From the NCBI RefSeq assembly GCF_003576645.1, contig NC_044917.1:11894136-11958135 (forward strand): a stretch of 64,000 bases of DNA. Direction: 5' to 3'. Origin of the DNA: Ipomoea triloba. Its lineage: Eukaryota; Streptophyta; Magnoliopsida; Solanales; Convolvulaceae. The position numbers and the translations under genes are program-made. The notes below the pieces were generated by a model. The model worked only from the letters and a program-made list of their open reading frames with translations, was not told the origin of the DNA and did not search any database. Shown here one piece after another: positions 1-11,579 of this stretch. Each line of letters starts with the position of its first letter. The stretch's first letter is position 1.

Positions 1-53
<53 letters not shown>
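1..53. repeat. (TA)n microsatellite
   Basis: An uninterrupted TA dinucleotide run touches the left edge of the window, so its full length is unknown. Confidence 0.95.
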
Positions 54-57
<4 letters not shown>

Positions 58-540
58 TGGATAAACCCTCAAATACTCAATTCCTCAAATGTTTTCTAAA
101 GCGTTCTTCAAGACTTCAATAATGATCAACTTTTGAAAAGATTTTACTATTAAAAAAAATGAGAGTGAAGGATAAAAAAGGAAAAAATAAAATAAAAGAT
201 ATATATTTATGCACCCCTTGGGAGCGAGAATTGCACCTCACGCACATGAAGCGCAATTCTTCTTCTCCAATGGGCCCATTTTCCACTGTCAAGAATCTCA
301 AAATTGCAAGAGAAAATTTTTCAAAAAAACCTCTCCCTAAAAATACACCACAAAAAGTTTATTATTCCAAAATCCCATTAAAACCCACAAATGAAGAAGG
401 CCTAATGCATCATAATAATTATAAAAATTTCACAACATTTCTTCTTAATTTCCTTATTTTCTAATTGTTGATTAATTTAGATGGATTGATGCGATTAATT
501 CAAACTGTTTACAAAAAACTAAACCATAATATTACAGTGA

Positions 541-1280
541 CTCTCTTGTTAGACCGTCTCATGGATCCTTGTACGTAATATATGAATAAGGTGAAATATA
601 ATACTTATATTTAAAAATGTAATACTAATAAGGAATAAAGTATTTTTTATAAGGAAAATGAGTAATTCTATTTTTTGTCCTAGATTTCTAAGTGGCAGTC
701 CATTTTAGTTTTTTTTTTTTTTTTTCAAAACATCCTCATTTGGTCCTAGTATTATTGTGGCATGACCTTTTTTGTTCTTTGTCAATAAAATCGTTGAAAT
801 ATATGTAGTTAAATATAATGACAATTTGATCTTTTTGTAATACAAAGTTGGTTGATTCGCTATATTTTTTATTTTAATATTAAAAAAATCATAAATGAAG
901 ACCTAAATGTCTTTTTATTTTTTGAAATTTCAATGATTTTGTTGATGTATGATCAAAAATAGTCATTTCGCAATAATACTGGACCAAATGAGGATATTCT
1001 GAAAAAGAAAGGCTAAAAGTGGATTGTCATCTATAAGGAAAAATGTAGTATTTTTGAGAAAAAATGCAATATTTTGAAATCAAAATGTAAAAAGTAGTAT
1101 TACATTTTTTTTTTCAAAAGTATTACAATTTCTTTGATAAGTAACATGCACTTTATTCTTGATTAGTATTATATTTTTCAGTATACGTATTACATTTTCT
1201 AGTATCATATATTGCATTTCATCTTTGACCTGATCGAGCTCACAGACAATGATCCATGAGACAATCTCATACAAGTTTTT
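541..1280. mobile_element. Long foldback MITE carrying a second nested foldback
   Basis: The outer ends are inverted copies of each other: AGTGACTCTC and GACCGTCTCATGGATCC on the left, GGATCATTG and GATCCATGAGACAATCTCAT on the right. The flanks of both arms carry the recurring 'aagtattacattt' phrase. Within it, about 677-1030 is a second inverted pair: TCCTCATTTGGTCCTAGTAT on the left against the reverse complement of ATACTGGACCAAATGAGGA on the right. The same outer family recurs at about 9226-9830, 35978-36443 and 47090/54893. No transposase is encoded, so these are non-autonomous elements. The superfamily was not established. Confidence 0.75.
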
Positions 1281-1490
1281 GTCTAAATATTAAACCACTA
1301 AACAGTAAAAAGTAGCTAAATCAAACTAGAAAAATCAAATCATAAATTCTGAAAAGTAAACTCTAAGTGCATTGTACTTTCATATTGATGCATTTTATTA
1401 CCAACAAAATATTATTAACATATACACACAATTATGAATATCCAATTACGTGCACATATATTTAACAAGTATATAAATTATTAATTATGA

Positions 1491-1494
<4 letters not shown>

Positions 1495-1545
<51 letters not shown>
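1495..1545. repeat. (AAT)n microsatellite
   Basis: A trinucleotide AAT/ATA run of about 50 bases in AT-rich intergenic DNA. Confidence 0.95.
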
Positions 1546-1800
1546 GTTTCAGAGCTATGCCTGAATATATACTTCTAGTAATCTTAATTGTAATTTATTA
1601 TTTTGTTTCCAAGTTTTTTGTTATACTTATCTAAATCAGCATTTTTTTTTTATTTACTAGTTTTTGTGCTATTATCTATATCTAGTTATATGTAATGGTT
1701 AACACCTTCTAAATCTGTAAAGGACCATGTTATTCACCTTTACTTTTATCACTAATAAACAATCATTCACTACCATATAAGATTAAAGATTGCCAAGCAC

Positions 1801-2105
1801 TTTGTGTTCAGATGGTAGAGTAGTGGCTCTCCAATATGAGAGGTCAAGAATTTAAACTTCAGTGGAGGTGATTGGAACTCTTTGTGTTCCAATAGGTTGA
1901 AAAAAGTATGTTTGAACATTGAAGCATGTGTCGAACATAAGATTATTGGAACTCTTTGTATTCCAATAGGTTGAAAAAAGTATGTATGAACATTAAAGAT
2001 TAAAAATTTTAAAAGAAAAACTGGTGTCTACCAAATTGAAGCATGTGTTGAACCTAAGATTAAAGATTAAAAATTTTAAAAGAAAAACTGGTGTCTACCA
2101 AATTG
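1801..2105. repeat. SINE-like stretch with interleaved short duplications
   Basis: The left part resembles a tRNA-derived promoter: AGATGGTAGAGTAGTGG looks like an A box, and GAGGTCAAGAATTTAAACTT occupies the place of a degenerate B box. After it, a unit starting ATTGGAACTCTTTGT occurs at 1871 and 1944. A second unit ending CTGGTGTCTACCAAATTG occurs at 1992-2038 and 2059-2105. A third motif, GAAGCATGTGT, occurs at 1921 and 2039. The copies overlap in order A-A-B-B, which suggests two successive local duplications of a decayed SINE. Confidence 0.55.
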
Positions 2106-2193
2106 TTTATATATTATATATATACTCAACATAGCATTTTGTCAAATTATGGAATGATTGTTTTATGAGTGCCAAACGTAAGGTGCTCACTTA

Positions 2194-2577
2194 GAGCATC
2201 TACACTAGAGGATAATTGGAATTTGGAAGTTATTGGGATAGTGTAAAAACAAAAGGATGGTTTTAAACTGATGTGGTGCTGGGTTATTTGGAAAAAATAA
2301 ACTCCTGCAAATGTAAAGATTATGTCATAAAGTAAAAAAAAAAGAAAAAAAAAAGTGCGAAAGAAATAAACAATGCTGTGCGCATTTGGCGCACAACAGG
2401 CGCGTGCACTGCACCCGGGCGCGCCCGACAGATTAGTTTTTTTTTATAATCATATTTGTTTTATTTTTTTCTTCCCCTCTCATTTTCTCTTTCCTAATCA
2501 CACTTACAAAAATTCCTCAAAAATCGTTTAAAAAAATAAAAAATAAAAAATAAAAAACTCCATTGAAAAGGATGCTC
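2194..2577. mobile_element. Tourist-like (PIF/Harbinger) MITE
   Basis: A 384-bp non-coding element whose ends are GAGCATC on the left and GATGCTC on the right, a perfect 7-bp inverted repeat that continues imperfectly. It is flanked on both sides by TTA (2191-2193 and 2578-2580), the 3-bp target duplication typical of PIF/Harbinger elements. The interior contains a GC-rich patch at 2370-2425 that stands out from its surroundings. Confidence 0.8.
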
Positions 2578-2599
2578 TTATAAATCTAGTTTTTAAATG

Positions 2600-4065
2600 A
2601 ATTATGAAGTCAGTCGATTAACTAACTAAAATGTCAAGCATTATTTGTGTCTAACTAAAATATCATTGTAACAATGTAACCAAACATGGAATAAACTCAA
2701 TAGTTATTTACTTATTTATTTCACAAATCATGCTACTCTGTATCAAATACAGAGAAACCTACCATTGACTTTTGATGAGTCCTTTTCATATTTATTTTTT
2801 GGGGGGGGATCGGAATGGAGAGGGGTAAGCCAGACTCATGGATTTATTTATTCATTTATTTTGCAAAACAAATAGACTATAATTCATTCATCAGCATCCT
2901 CAAACAAAACATTGACAATGAAAGGAGGTGGAGAGACCCACTCCATATAACCAGACGTAGAAAGAGATTTTTTAATTAACAAATAGATAATCAGATTCGC
3001 TGATTGATTAGCAAAAGTAATAAACGATTATGTATTTATTATTATTGTAGTTTTTATCACTACTTTTTTTCTGCTATATTGGGCGTTGCTTCCTCTTGAT
3101 ATTCTTAAGCAAATGCTTATATCTCCTCTTTCCATATGTTTGAATCAATTTTCTTTGATTTACGGGAAAATACACAACCACTATCCGAAGGTGCGTCCGG
3201 GTGAAGTTCAACTTGTAATCTTAGCCGTCAAAGGATTACAATGAGATAAAATAGTTTAGGTTGTTCATAGTTGATGGATTCAAATTAACCAAGAAGGTCA
3301 ATAAACAACTTCAATACATAATTAAATTTGAAATCTTGTGGTTACCAACCCAACTGTCTGTCTAACTTGGCTAGCGATTACTCCATGTTTGGTTCAATTT
3401 TCTTAAGTCGCACAATAATAAAATTTCAATCACACACCACATTAACAATAACCAGTTTAGAATTTATTGAATATGCCCTCAACTTGTTATTATATCCATA
3501 AAGTACAAATGTTATGTCTTGTTTTGTTTTGATTTTTTTTTAAAATAATAATAAGTACAAATGGTGGATTATTTTCTCCCTTCCATATTGTAATCATACT
3601 GAGCAGTGCAATTGGTGGATTGGGTGTGCACTGGTACAACAACCCAACCTAAATTGTAGCCTTGATCAAAATTTTATTTGATTTGAGCATAATTTCAACT
3701 TCATCTTTGAAGTTCCTATGTGTACCCAAGATTTTCGCTGGTTTGAATATTTAAGGTTACTCAGTACCCAATTTTAACTTCTACACAATCTTCTGTTATT
3801 TCAACTATTACCCTGAAATATCACTAGTCCTAAAGTTAAGAAAATGAGCCTCAAGCCTTAGTTGGATTGCAAAAATCTTGAGATTAACGCTCTTGAACCT
3901 CAAGAGGAGCAAATAGCTTTTTTGTTTGTATCAAAGTATGAACAGCAACATCAGCAACTCATGGTGTGCTTAGAAGAATGAAATTGCAATTCCTGTAAAC
4001 TGCAATTTCTAGGATCCCCTACGAATTGTAATTTCCCAGGTTGTGGAAATAGAATTCTATAGTAA

Positions 4066-4100
<35 letters not shown>

Positions 4101-4670
4101 ATGCGTATTTTAGTCTTTATTCACTTCTTCTCTTTCAATTTCCAACAAATCTATTCCTGCCTACAAAGCAATTTTTTTCTTACAGAATTGCAATTCATTT
4201 CCCCCAATTTTCTCTTTGCAACCAAATGTCGCCTGTCAAGGTTGATGGAAGTCAGCAACAAACATCTCAGCACAAGGATTAGAAAGTCTTATCTTCTTGA
4301 AGTTTGTTAGAAGCGGTTATTTTATTTTGTAATAACATAGCATGTATATAAAGACCAGTTTACTCTGAGCTATTCAATTCTTTTTTGCTCTCTGCAAATA
4401 TCTTCTTCTTCACATTCAATTATGTCCATTGTCCAGTGCTTTTCCTTTTGAGTTCTGATAATTTCTGAAAATTTTAATCTTCGTTATTTAAAAGTTGTTG
4501 TGATTTGTTTTAGTTGATGTTATTTATCATGTAATGTAATTGTCCAAAACTAAGGATGCTAATGGGGTAGGAAGGAAGCATACTTCGTTAATACATTACA
4601 ACTCAAGAACAAAAATACACACAAAAAATAAAAGTAACTACAAGTTTATAAATACGAGCATAGTTTATAA
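2600..4670. other. Intergenic AT-rich DNA, no gene seen
   Basis: No open frame here has splice signals or a recognisable family. There is a short (TTA)n run at about 4067-4097. The stretch 3190-3310 ('gaagttcaacttgtaatctta...') has a related copy near 33640-33690, so it is probably an old dispersed repeat. A TATA-like GTATATAAAG at about 4346 is followed by no visible gene. Confidence 0.5.
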
Positions 4671-5118
4671 AAAAGAGTTATTGCCATTTTTCTCCTCTAA
4701 CTATTAATCATTTCTCACATGATCTTTAACTATTAATTTTGCCATACTTTTTATCACTTTTAACTTTTGTTATCACTTTTAGTCCTGCCAGTCAAATCTC
4801 CAGCAATCACTTAGCTTAAAAAACGTAAATTTTGTCATTCGGCATTGTTAGTTATAGTATAATGAAAAATTTGTCATTTGGGGCAGATTATAGTTATAGT
4901 GTTATGTATTTTGTATTTGAATGGATGATTTTTCCTTGTAAGTTGTAAGGACCACATATGAGAGAAAATTTACATTTTTCAGCAACTAGTTACCATAGAT
5001 TTGGTTAGCAAAGATCAAATGTGACAACAAAAACATACTTGTGCACCAAATATGGTAAAATGTGAGAAATGAATAATAGTTATAGTTGACAGACTAAAAT
5101 GATGACAACTCTTTATAA
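4671..5118. mobile_element. Foldback MITE, about 450 bp
   Basis: The left end (AAGAGTTATTGCCATTTTT) is matched by the reverse complement of the right end (GATGACAACTCTTTATAA). Further in, ATTAATCATTTCTCACAT on the left pairs with ATGTGAGAAATGAATAATAG near the right. TTATAAA flanks both ends, so the target duplication is either this or part of the terminal repeat. It is non-coding. Confidence 0.75.
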
Positions 5119-5849
5119 AATTTTACTCCCCATTATAGTAACCTGTGGAGAGCGGATATAATTGGCATCATATCCCCACCCACACCTATGTGGTCAAGTG
5201 ACACCAACTAATAACTTTAAATAATTTCAATAACTAACCCTTAGATGTAATATAATTAGATGATGCATAAATTTAGTGCATCAATTAGTAATGTTGCACT
5301 AACTGTATTACATTAAGAAACAAAAGTTAACGAGGTGAATAGATGTAAATATGAAACAAAAGAAAAAGAGTTAAAGAAAAACACAAGGTGGAATAGATAT
5401 GAATATGAAACAGAAGGGAGTTCATAAGTGATTGTTAGAAATCTCAAGAGCTCTAGGTGAAATTATGGCTTTCGTTTTGCAAATCCTACTATTGTGCTTG
5501 GTATCAAGTATCCAACACAGATGTAATCAATTTGGCATACGAATCAGGCGTCAAAGCAAGACGTTTTAAGTTCAAATATCACTCTATTGTTGTTAAGCAG
5601 CTTTCTAAGGCTAAGATAGACTGAATTAAATTCACCAAGTATAAGGAATAAGCACAAGCACTACTGTTGTTAAGAGAATGATCCCCTACTCAATTATCAT
5701 TTAGACTTGTGTGTTGAATATTCTATCAATATACTGAAATATGTGTGTGTAAGTATATAGATAGATAGATAATGCTGTGAGAAGTTAAGAGAAAAGTAAT
5801 GTTGTACATGCCTGCTTGAGTATACGAGGTATTGAGATACCTCTACCTG
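5119..5849. other. 3' flank of the bHLH gene
   Basis: This stretch lies downstream of the stop codon at 5850 on the minus strand and must contain the 3' UTR and polyadenylation site of that gene. It has a short (GATA)n run at about 5757-5772. No other gene is visible. Confidence 0.5.
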
Positions 5850-7462
5850 CTACAATCCTAAATCTCCTTGCTTTTCAAGAATCTGAGATGGCCACGCATC
5901 GGCTAGAGTCGGATATCTAGGAAGGGGTTTGCTCACGGGAGGTGGCATAGGGGCAGGTTGTGCAGCACCGGGGAGCGGGTATACTTGGGGGACAACATAT
6001 ACCGGATTTGTAATTTGAAATGCAGTTTCTGAAGTACTTGGTTGCTGACATTCAGGGGGAGCTAGATTCAGATCGAGACTCAACTCCACTCTTCTCTCCT
6101 TGATCTCACTTTGCAGCTTGCCAATTTGATCCACCAAAGCACAATTCTCGTCTTGCAGCTCTGTTTTCTCCATGCTCACCTGCACAGAAATGAAATGTTA
6201 TGTTAGGGCCATGTGACAAAGATGTTGAAAATTGCTTTTTGGAAATGAAAAAAGCATACGGTTACGAGTCTATGGTAAAAGACATACATATTGTGACTCA
6301 GACAACAGAGTTGCATTTCCTCTTCGGAGCTGCTCAATCTGCGCTAATAATTCCTTTACACTTTGAATGGCTCCGTTCAATATCGAGGCCTTTCCGTTGA
6401 TTTGTTCAGGCATTTCTGCAGCAACAAAGGCCTAAAGTTTTATATTCATTTTACAGCTTAAACCTAAGAAAGTTGTATAAATGCACCAGAGAATGGAGAA
6501 CATCAAATGACTTGAGCAAAAAACAAGATGCTAGCCCGCACGGATTTAGCTCACTGGTTCAGTAGATAGTATTTAGGAAAAGAGATCAAGGTTCGAAACT
6601 CGGAAGGACAGTGTGGGCATTATGCCCAAAGTGGACAGATCCCTTGTGCGCACCAGCATTGTGGGCATTATGCCCAAAGTGGGCAGATCCCTTGTGCACA
6701 CCGGCATTTAGTGCTAGAGACCGAGGTTCAAAGCTCAAGTGACAGTGTGGGCATTATGCCCAAAGTGGACAGATCTTTGTGTGCACCGACAATTGGCCTG
6801 GCTTGGAAGGTTTGAAACCCAACAGTGACAGTGTGGGCATTATGTCTAACGCGGACAAATCCTTGTATGCACGGGCATTTGGCCTTATGTACTAAGGCTA
6901 CCGTGATTTGCATCCTCAGGTGCTCTGTTGGACCGGGGTGTGAGAGCTCTTGGCGTGGGAGATTGAATCTTTTGGGAGAAGTAAAAAGACCATGCTAGAA
7001 AATTTCAAGCATAATTAAACAAAAAGAGGGATTTAGAATAGGATAATACCTAAAGCATTAGCCAAGGAAAGAAAGAGGTCATTTAAATGCTCACGCTTCA
7101 TCTTCTCTCTCTCAGCTTTGTGAACTCTTTTAGGCACTTTCCCCTTACTCTTCTTGTCAATGCCAAGCCCAGATCTGCAGAGTCACAGCTTTTAGAACAT
7201 CTCAAAGGACTACATAAATGACCAAAAAAACAAATGCTCTGATCAAAATCCAATACAATTACAGATCCAAGCAGCGCAACAACCAGTGATCAGAATCATA
7301 TCGAAATATATAATGAAAATTTTCAAAAAGTTCCACTGATTGACACGAAAAATCAATAATTTCAACCACGAATCACTGTTTAGGCACTAACCCATTTGGT
7401 GATGGCGCAGCAGGAGTGGTGCCCTTTTCAACTGCAGGTGCCGCCAGTCTTTCAGACTCCAT
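5850..7462 (-). CDS. PYE-like (bHLH47): bHLH transcription factor of the POPEYE (bHLH47) type with EAR motif
   Basis: Four coding exons on the minus strand: 7462-7392, 7174-7050, 6415-6288 and 6179-5850. All introns are GT-AG and in frame, giving 217 residues (Arabidopsis POPEYE is about 240). Residues 36-58 form the basic region and first helix (KVPKRVHKAEREKMKREHLN; in the alignment I used, Lys replaces the usual first His, while the Glu and Arg contacts are present). The second helix follows at about 73-95 (GKASILNGAIQSV). Residues 109-138 form a leucine-rich coiled coil. LSLDLNLAP at 141-149 combines LxLxL and DLNxxP forms of the EAR repression motif. The C-terminus is proline-rich. In Arabidopsis, PYE represses iron-homeostasis genes in the root pericycle; the same role here is inferred from resemblance. 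A 5' UTR intron is likely, with a donor at 7788-7789. Intron 2 holds SINE-derived tandem repeats. Confidence 0.9.
6541..6990 (+). repeat. tRNA-derived SINE with internal tandem expansion, in bHLH intron 2
   Basis: An A-box-like TAGCTCACTGGTTCAGTAG (6546-6564) and a B-box-like GGTTCGAAACTC (6590-6601) mark a pol III promoter. They are followed by four copies of a unit with GTGTGGGCATTATGCCCAA (starting about 6611, 6661, 6745 and 6832). Between the later copies, B-box-like pieces recur (GAGGTTCAAAGCTC, AAGGTTTGAAACCC), so the repeated unit includes part of the promoter. The tail (GGGAGATTGAATCTTTTGGG) resembles a stretch at about 62035-62060. Confidence 0.6.
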
Positions 7463-7941
7463 GTTTCAACTTCCAATGCGATGGATTCAACTATCCAAAA
7501 GCCTCAACTAACCCCATAAATTAATAAAAACAAAAATCTTCGTCAAAACTGGGTATCATCAGCTCAGTAATCAACAAGCAGCAAGATTGAATCTCGGTAA
7601 AGATTATAGAGCTAGAAAACACCACAAATCCATATAATTATACACATCAAAAGCACGGCTATGAAGAGAATCGAAAATCGAGAATCCGAAACGCGAATTG
7701 CAGGTCAAAACTCGATGTAATAACAAGAAAATGACACAGAAGTAGCTACAACAAAAAAATATTCCATGAAACTGAATCGGAATAGATACCTGGTGAGTTG
7801 TAATTTTTGTGTTTGAGAAATTGCGTTTGAGGAAGAAGAATTGCAATTGCGAGGGAGTGGGGGGTGGGGTATATGGGGCGTGTGGCGACCACCTACCGTG
7901 AGAGAAAGCAAAGGGTGGGACGAGTTGAACAGTGTGACGCG

Positions 7942-7947
7942 CACGTG
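7942..7947. promoter_or_regulatory. G-box upstream of the bHLH gene
   Basis: A perfect palindromic CACGTG lies about 150 bp upstream of the proposed 5' UTR splice donor and 480 bp upstream of the start codon. bHLH factors bind this motif, and in Arabidopsis the PYE promoter is a target of subgroup IVc bHLH proteins. Regulation here is inferred. Confidence 0.45.
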
Positions 7948-8149
7948 GACGCCTTGTGCTCTTGCTTCCGACTCAAATTTGCATTATCCCAAAAATCAAA
8001 ACATAATGGACTATGACGTTCACTATATATTTTTTATTACAAAATTTAAAAAATATTATCATTCTTTTATTTTCTTCTCTCGGAGGTTGAATCTCCAACT
8101 CCAAAGACAGACACGCAAGTTGGTGCATACTGCGTACAAATGATTTGTC

Positions 8150-8378
8150 CATTTTAGACGAAATTCTCACATTGTCATTACCGAATTTTAATTTCTTCTC
8201 TCAAATACTACCTACTGAATCAATAAATTAATCCCGTACAAGCTTTGATCCATTTTTTTTTTAAATTGGATGATTGATGCACTTCATATGAGTAGAAGTT
8301 AACAATTAGAGTAAAGAAAATAAAAACTATAAACTCATTTTTTAATAGTATTGACTCTATTACAATATTGTATACGCC

Positions 8379-8435
<57 letters not shown>

Positions 8436-9225
8436 TGAAGCACAAATAATTTTTTATTTTTAAAAAATTGATTATAGAAACAACTCTTTATCAAGTAATT
8501 AAAAAAAATTACATTTTTACTCATCGAATAGTGGTTCAATTTTATATTTGTTGTGCTTCTAGTCTATGATGTTGTATTATACATGGAATTGTTTTCTACT
8601 TCAGTCGCTAGTGTTGATAATATCATATAAGTTTATTGACGAAAAAAAAAACTTAATTTTTTTTGTGTTTTGTGATAATTATATTCAAACATTTAACCAA
8701 CCTTGGTATTTTATGACAATTATAGTAACTAACCTTAAAAATAATTCAGTTCTTTTGGTTAAAGTATAAATTGGTAGTTATAATATTTGAGCATGTTTTT
8801 ATAGGTGTAAAATATTTGTAAAATAGTTTAATTAGTTGTATATAGTATATATTTTTATACATTATATTTTTTTAAAATGATGTTATGTTGCAAATTTTTT
8901 TTATATATAATTTGTGTGCAATCTCAAAATTCGGGTTAGTTTTGAATTTTTTTTTCTTCGATTTAAAATTATAAATATTACAGAATGTAAATGTTTGATG
9001 TTGATTAGTCAAATTTTAAAAGTTGTAATATAATTGTTATGCATAATTGTATTTAAATGTTTGATTTTTCTTTTTTTCATTAATTTTTTTTGAGAATTTT
9101 TTTCATTAAGTTTTAAATCTTTAATTTTCTTTCAGCTAATAAATTTATCATTTATAATCAAGTATGTTGTATATGATTATACTTAACATTACTGATACAA
9201 ATCCTAACAATCTAGACAAAAGGTT
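8150..9225. other. AT-rich intergenic DNA with (TA)n run
   Basis: A (TA)n microsatellite occupies about 8383-8430. The rest is low-complexity AT-rich sequence with no supportable gene. Confidence 0.6.
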
Positions 9226-9601
9226 CTATGAGACCGGATTCTCATCCGTGAGACGGGTTGAATTTTTCATAAGTATTACATTTTTCCTCATAAGTAACTA
9301 TTTGATCCCTAATATTACATTTTGATTTAAGGGTCCGGTTTGAAAACCCAAAAAATTACTTCCGAAAGTCATTTTCCATATCTTTTCGTGTTTGGGTATT
9401 CAAAGAAAATATTCATTTTGATCAATGGGAAAAAAGCACAATTTGACGGAAAATGTCTTCTAAGATTTTTTAGTAGGAAAGAAATTTTCTAGATTATTAT
9501 TTTCCCGTATTTATCTACTCTCTCATATCTTTTTCTCAACAACATGTGACCTCTCACTTGGGAGAGTCATAGCTATGCCTCTTGACCACTAAAGTTTCCA
9601 G

Positions 9602-9651
<50 letters not shown>

Positions 9652-9830
9652 GTTCATTTTTAAGAAAATGAACCAAACAAAAAATAATATAATCTCTTAA
9701 CTATTAGCTAAACAAAAAAAAAAGAAAAAAAAAGAGATAATTTTCTGACCTTCAGTACAAATTAAAAAATTAAATTATTTTTAGAAAATCACTTTACGAA
9801 TAAAGATTCGTGAGACGGTCTCACCCAACA
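9226..9830. mobile_element. Foldback MITE split by a second repeat
   Basis: The left end contains TCCGTGAGACGGGTTGAA and the right end CGTGAGACGGTCTCACCC, the ends of the same 'gagac' family seen at 541-1280. Between them, about 9333-9790 holds another repeat. Its phrases (CATTTTCCATATCTTTTCGT, TTTGACGGAAAATGTCTTCT, then a TTA run and ATGTTCATTTTTAAGAAAATG) recur at about 39975-40480. The (TTA)n microsatellite at 9602-9650 belongs to this inner repeat. Confidence 0.65.
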
Positions 9831-10485
9831 ATATAAATTATATAATATTAACAAAATATGATATTGTAAGTGTACAAGACATTATGAGCACCATAAAAAA
9901 TGCAACGTATTGTCATCCTTACCAAAAACGTATGAAAAGAAAATATAAAGAGCATGTGGATTATATGGTACGTATGCAAGAAGCTTGTGGCATTCACATG
10001 CTTAACACACGCTTCCCACTCGAGTAATCATCTCCCAAAGAGTCAAAGCAAGAAACAGACCGCTTTGCCTTTGGCAATATCTTAGAAAGTTTTATATACC
10101 CAAAAAAACAACTAATAATATAAAAAAAAAATTTAATTTTAGTTTTTAATTATTGTGAAAATTTTATATTTAATTTTTAATTATAAATTTAACCAAATTA
10201 AGCCCTATGACATTTTTACATTTACTCATCTATTTATTTAGTAATAAAATAAAATATTTACGATAAAATTAATTTATACTAATTTATTAATATTATATCC
10301 ATTTGAATTGTCATTAGTTGTAAATTATAGATATTATTTACGGAGTATATTTAATATTTATTGTAATTTTTTATTGAGTTTAGATATTATTTTTTATCAT
10401 ATTAGAAATTAAATACTAGTAAATAAATTCGTAACAACTTTATCAAATAACTAGATAATATCTACTGATAATCTATATCTAAAAA
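9831..10485. other. AT-rich intergenic DNA, no gene seen
   Basis: Low-complexity sequence with no recognisable coding or mobile structure. Confidence 0.6.
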
Positions 10486-10499
10486 CATAATAAGTCTCA

Positions 10500-10918
10500 A
10501 TCAAAGTTATATCCTTGATTTATGTCCCTCTTTTTGGATGCTAATAAATGTGTACATTTTACTTTAAATGTTGTACATTTCAATGTTATTAGACACAATT
10601 GTCCCTACTACATTCTTGTTATACAAAACTAACCTTACACCGTTACTTTTAACTCCATCATTATTACCATACACCTATATCTATCATATCTTTTTCCTAT
10701 TCTTTAATTGTCACTTTATTAAAATTATTATATAATTAATTTAATGGTTGATTATATTTTAATTAAATTTCTATGAATGGTAAATCATATATGTGTGTAT
10801 AAAATACATATATTATTTGTGTATATATAATTTGAATTATACATTTTACTTATTTGTATTTATTAATATTTTAATATTGGGCATAAGTTTTCGGACATCG
10901 CACGTACAAAATACTAGT
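10500..10918 (+). mobile_element. Helitron 3' end (decayed)
   Basis: The 3' terminus reads TCGGACATCGCACGTACAAA then ATACTAGT, ending at 10918. It is a decayed version of the terminus at 29895-29923, which has an intact hairpin and the same ATACTAGT end. Helitrons end in CTAGT or a related CTRR preceded by a short GC-rich hairpin. The 5' end was not located, so the left boundary given is a guess. Confidence 0.55.
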
Positions 10919-11440
10919 CAACCTAATATATAGCAATGCCAATTGATAGCAATGTTGATTAATTAAAATACGATGACATTTGTGTAATATTAAAATGATT
11001 TTAAAAAAAATACCTAATTGTACTTGGTACTAATAAAATTTATTTTCAATAATATTAGATGTAATCATTATACTTAGGGATAACCCCAATTGATTTGGTA
11101 TAAGGTTTCTAGTTCAACTTTATACGAGAACTACCTAGTGGCCATATTAGTTCGGATAGAGGTTGCGAAGAGTTCCAATGAGGAGATTTTAGTAATGCTA
11201 TTTGATTTCATCTTGGTTGTAAATTACCTCAATAACAAGAGCTTGCTTGATTTTACTTGTCAAATTATTGCTATTTCTTATGTATCTACTAGTTATAAAG
11301 CATACATTGAGCTATTAAATTAATGTCCAACACAAAAATTAAAAGCATATACTTGGTATATTTTTTAAATATCAAAGTTAATTAATATCAAATAAAAATG
11401 GTTATTTTCAATGTAATCAAAATAAGTATTTTTAACTTAT
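10919..11440. other. AT-rich intergenic DNA, no gene seen
   Basis: A 77-codon open stretch at 11090-11323 has no family resemblance and no gene context, so I do not call it a gene. Confidence 0.5.
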
Positions 11441-11441
11441 T

Positions 11442-11579
11442 ATTAGGTATGCATAAATGCACTACACAGTGATAAGAAATGCACCAGAATGAAATGCACA
11501 AATGCACCACATATATATAAAAAAAAAATGCGCCACACTTAATGATGTATTTCTGAACACATAGTGATGCATACCTAAT
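11442..11579. mobile_element. Small MITE, about 138 bp
   Basis: The ends are inverted copies: ATTAGGTATGCATAAATGCAC on the left and TGATGCATACCTAAT on the right. A related copy starts at about 59195 (ATTAGGTACGCATAAATGCA) and runs towards the gap there. It is non-coding. Confidence 0.65.

Noticed and set aside
7841..8143. Open frames of 60-100 codons upstream of the bHLH gene
   Set aside because: They overlap its 5' UTR and promoter on either strand and have no recognisable protein features.
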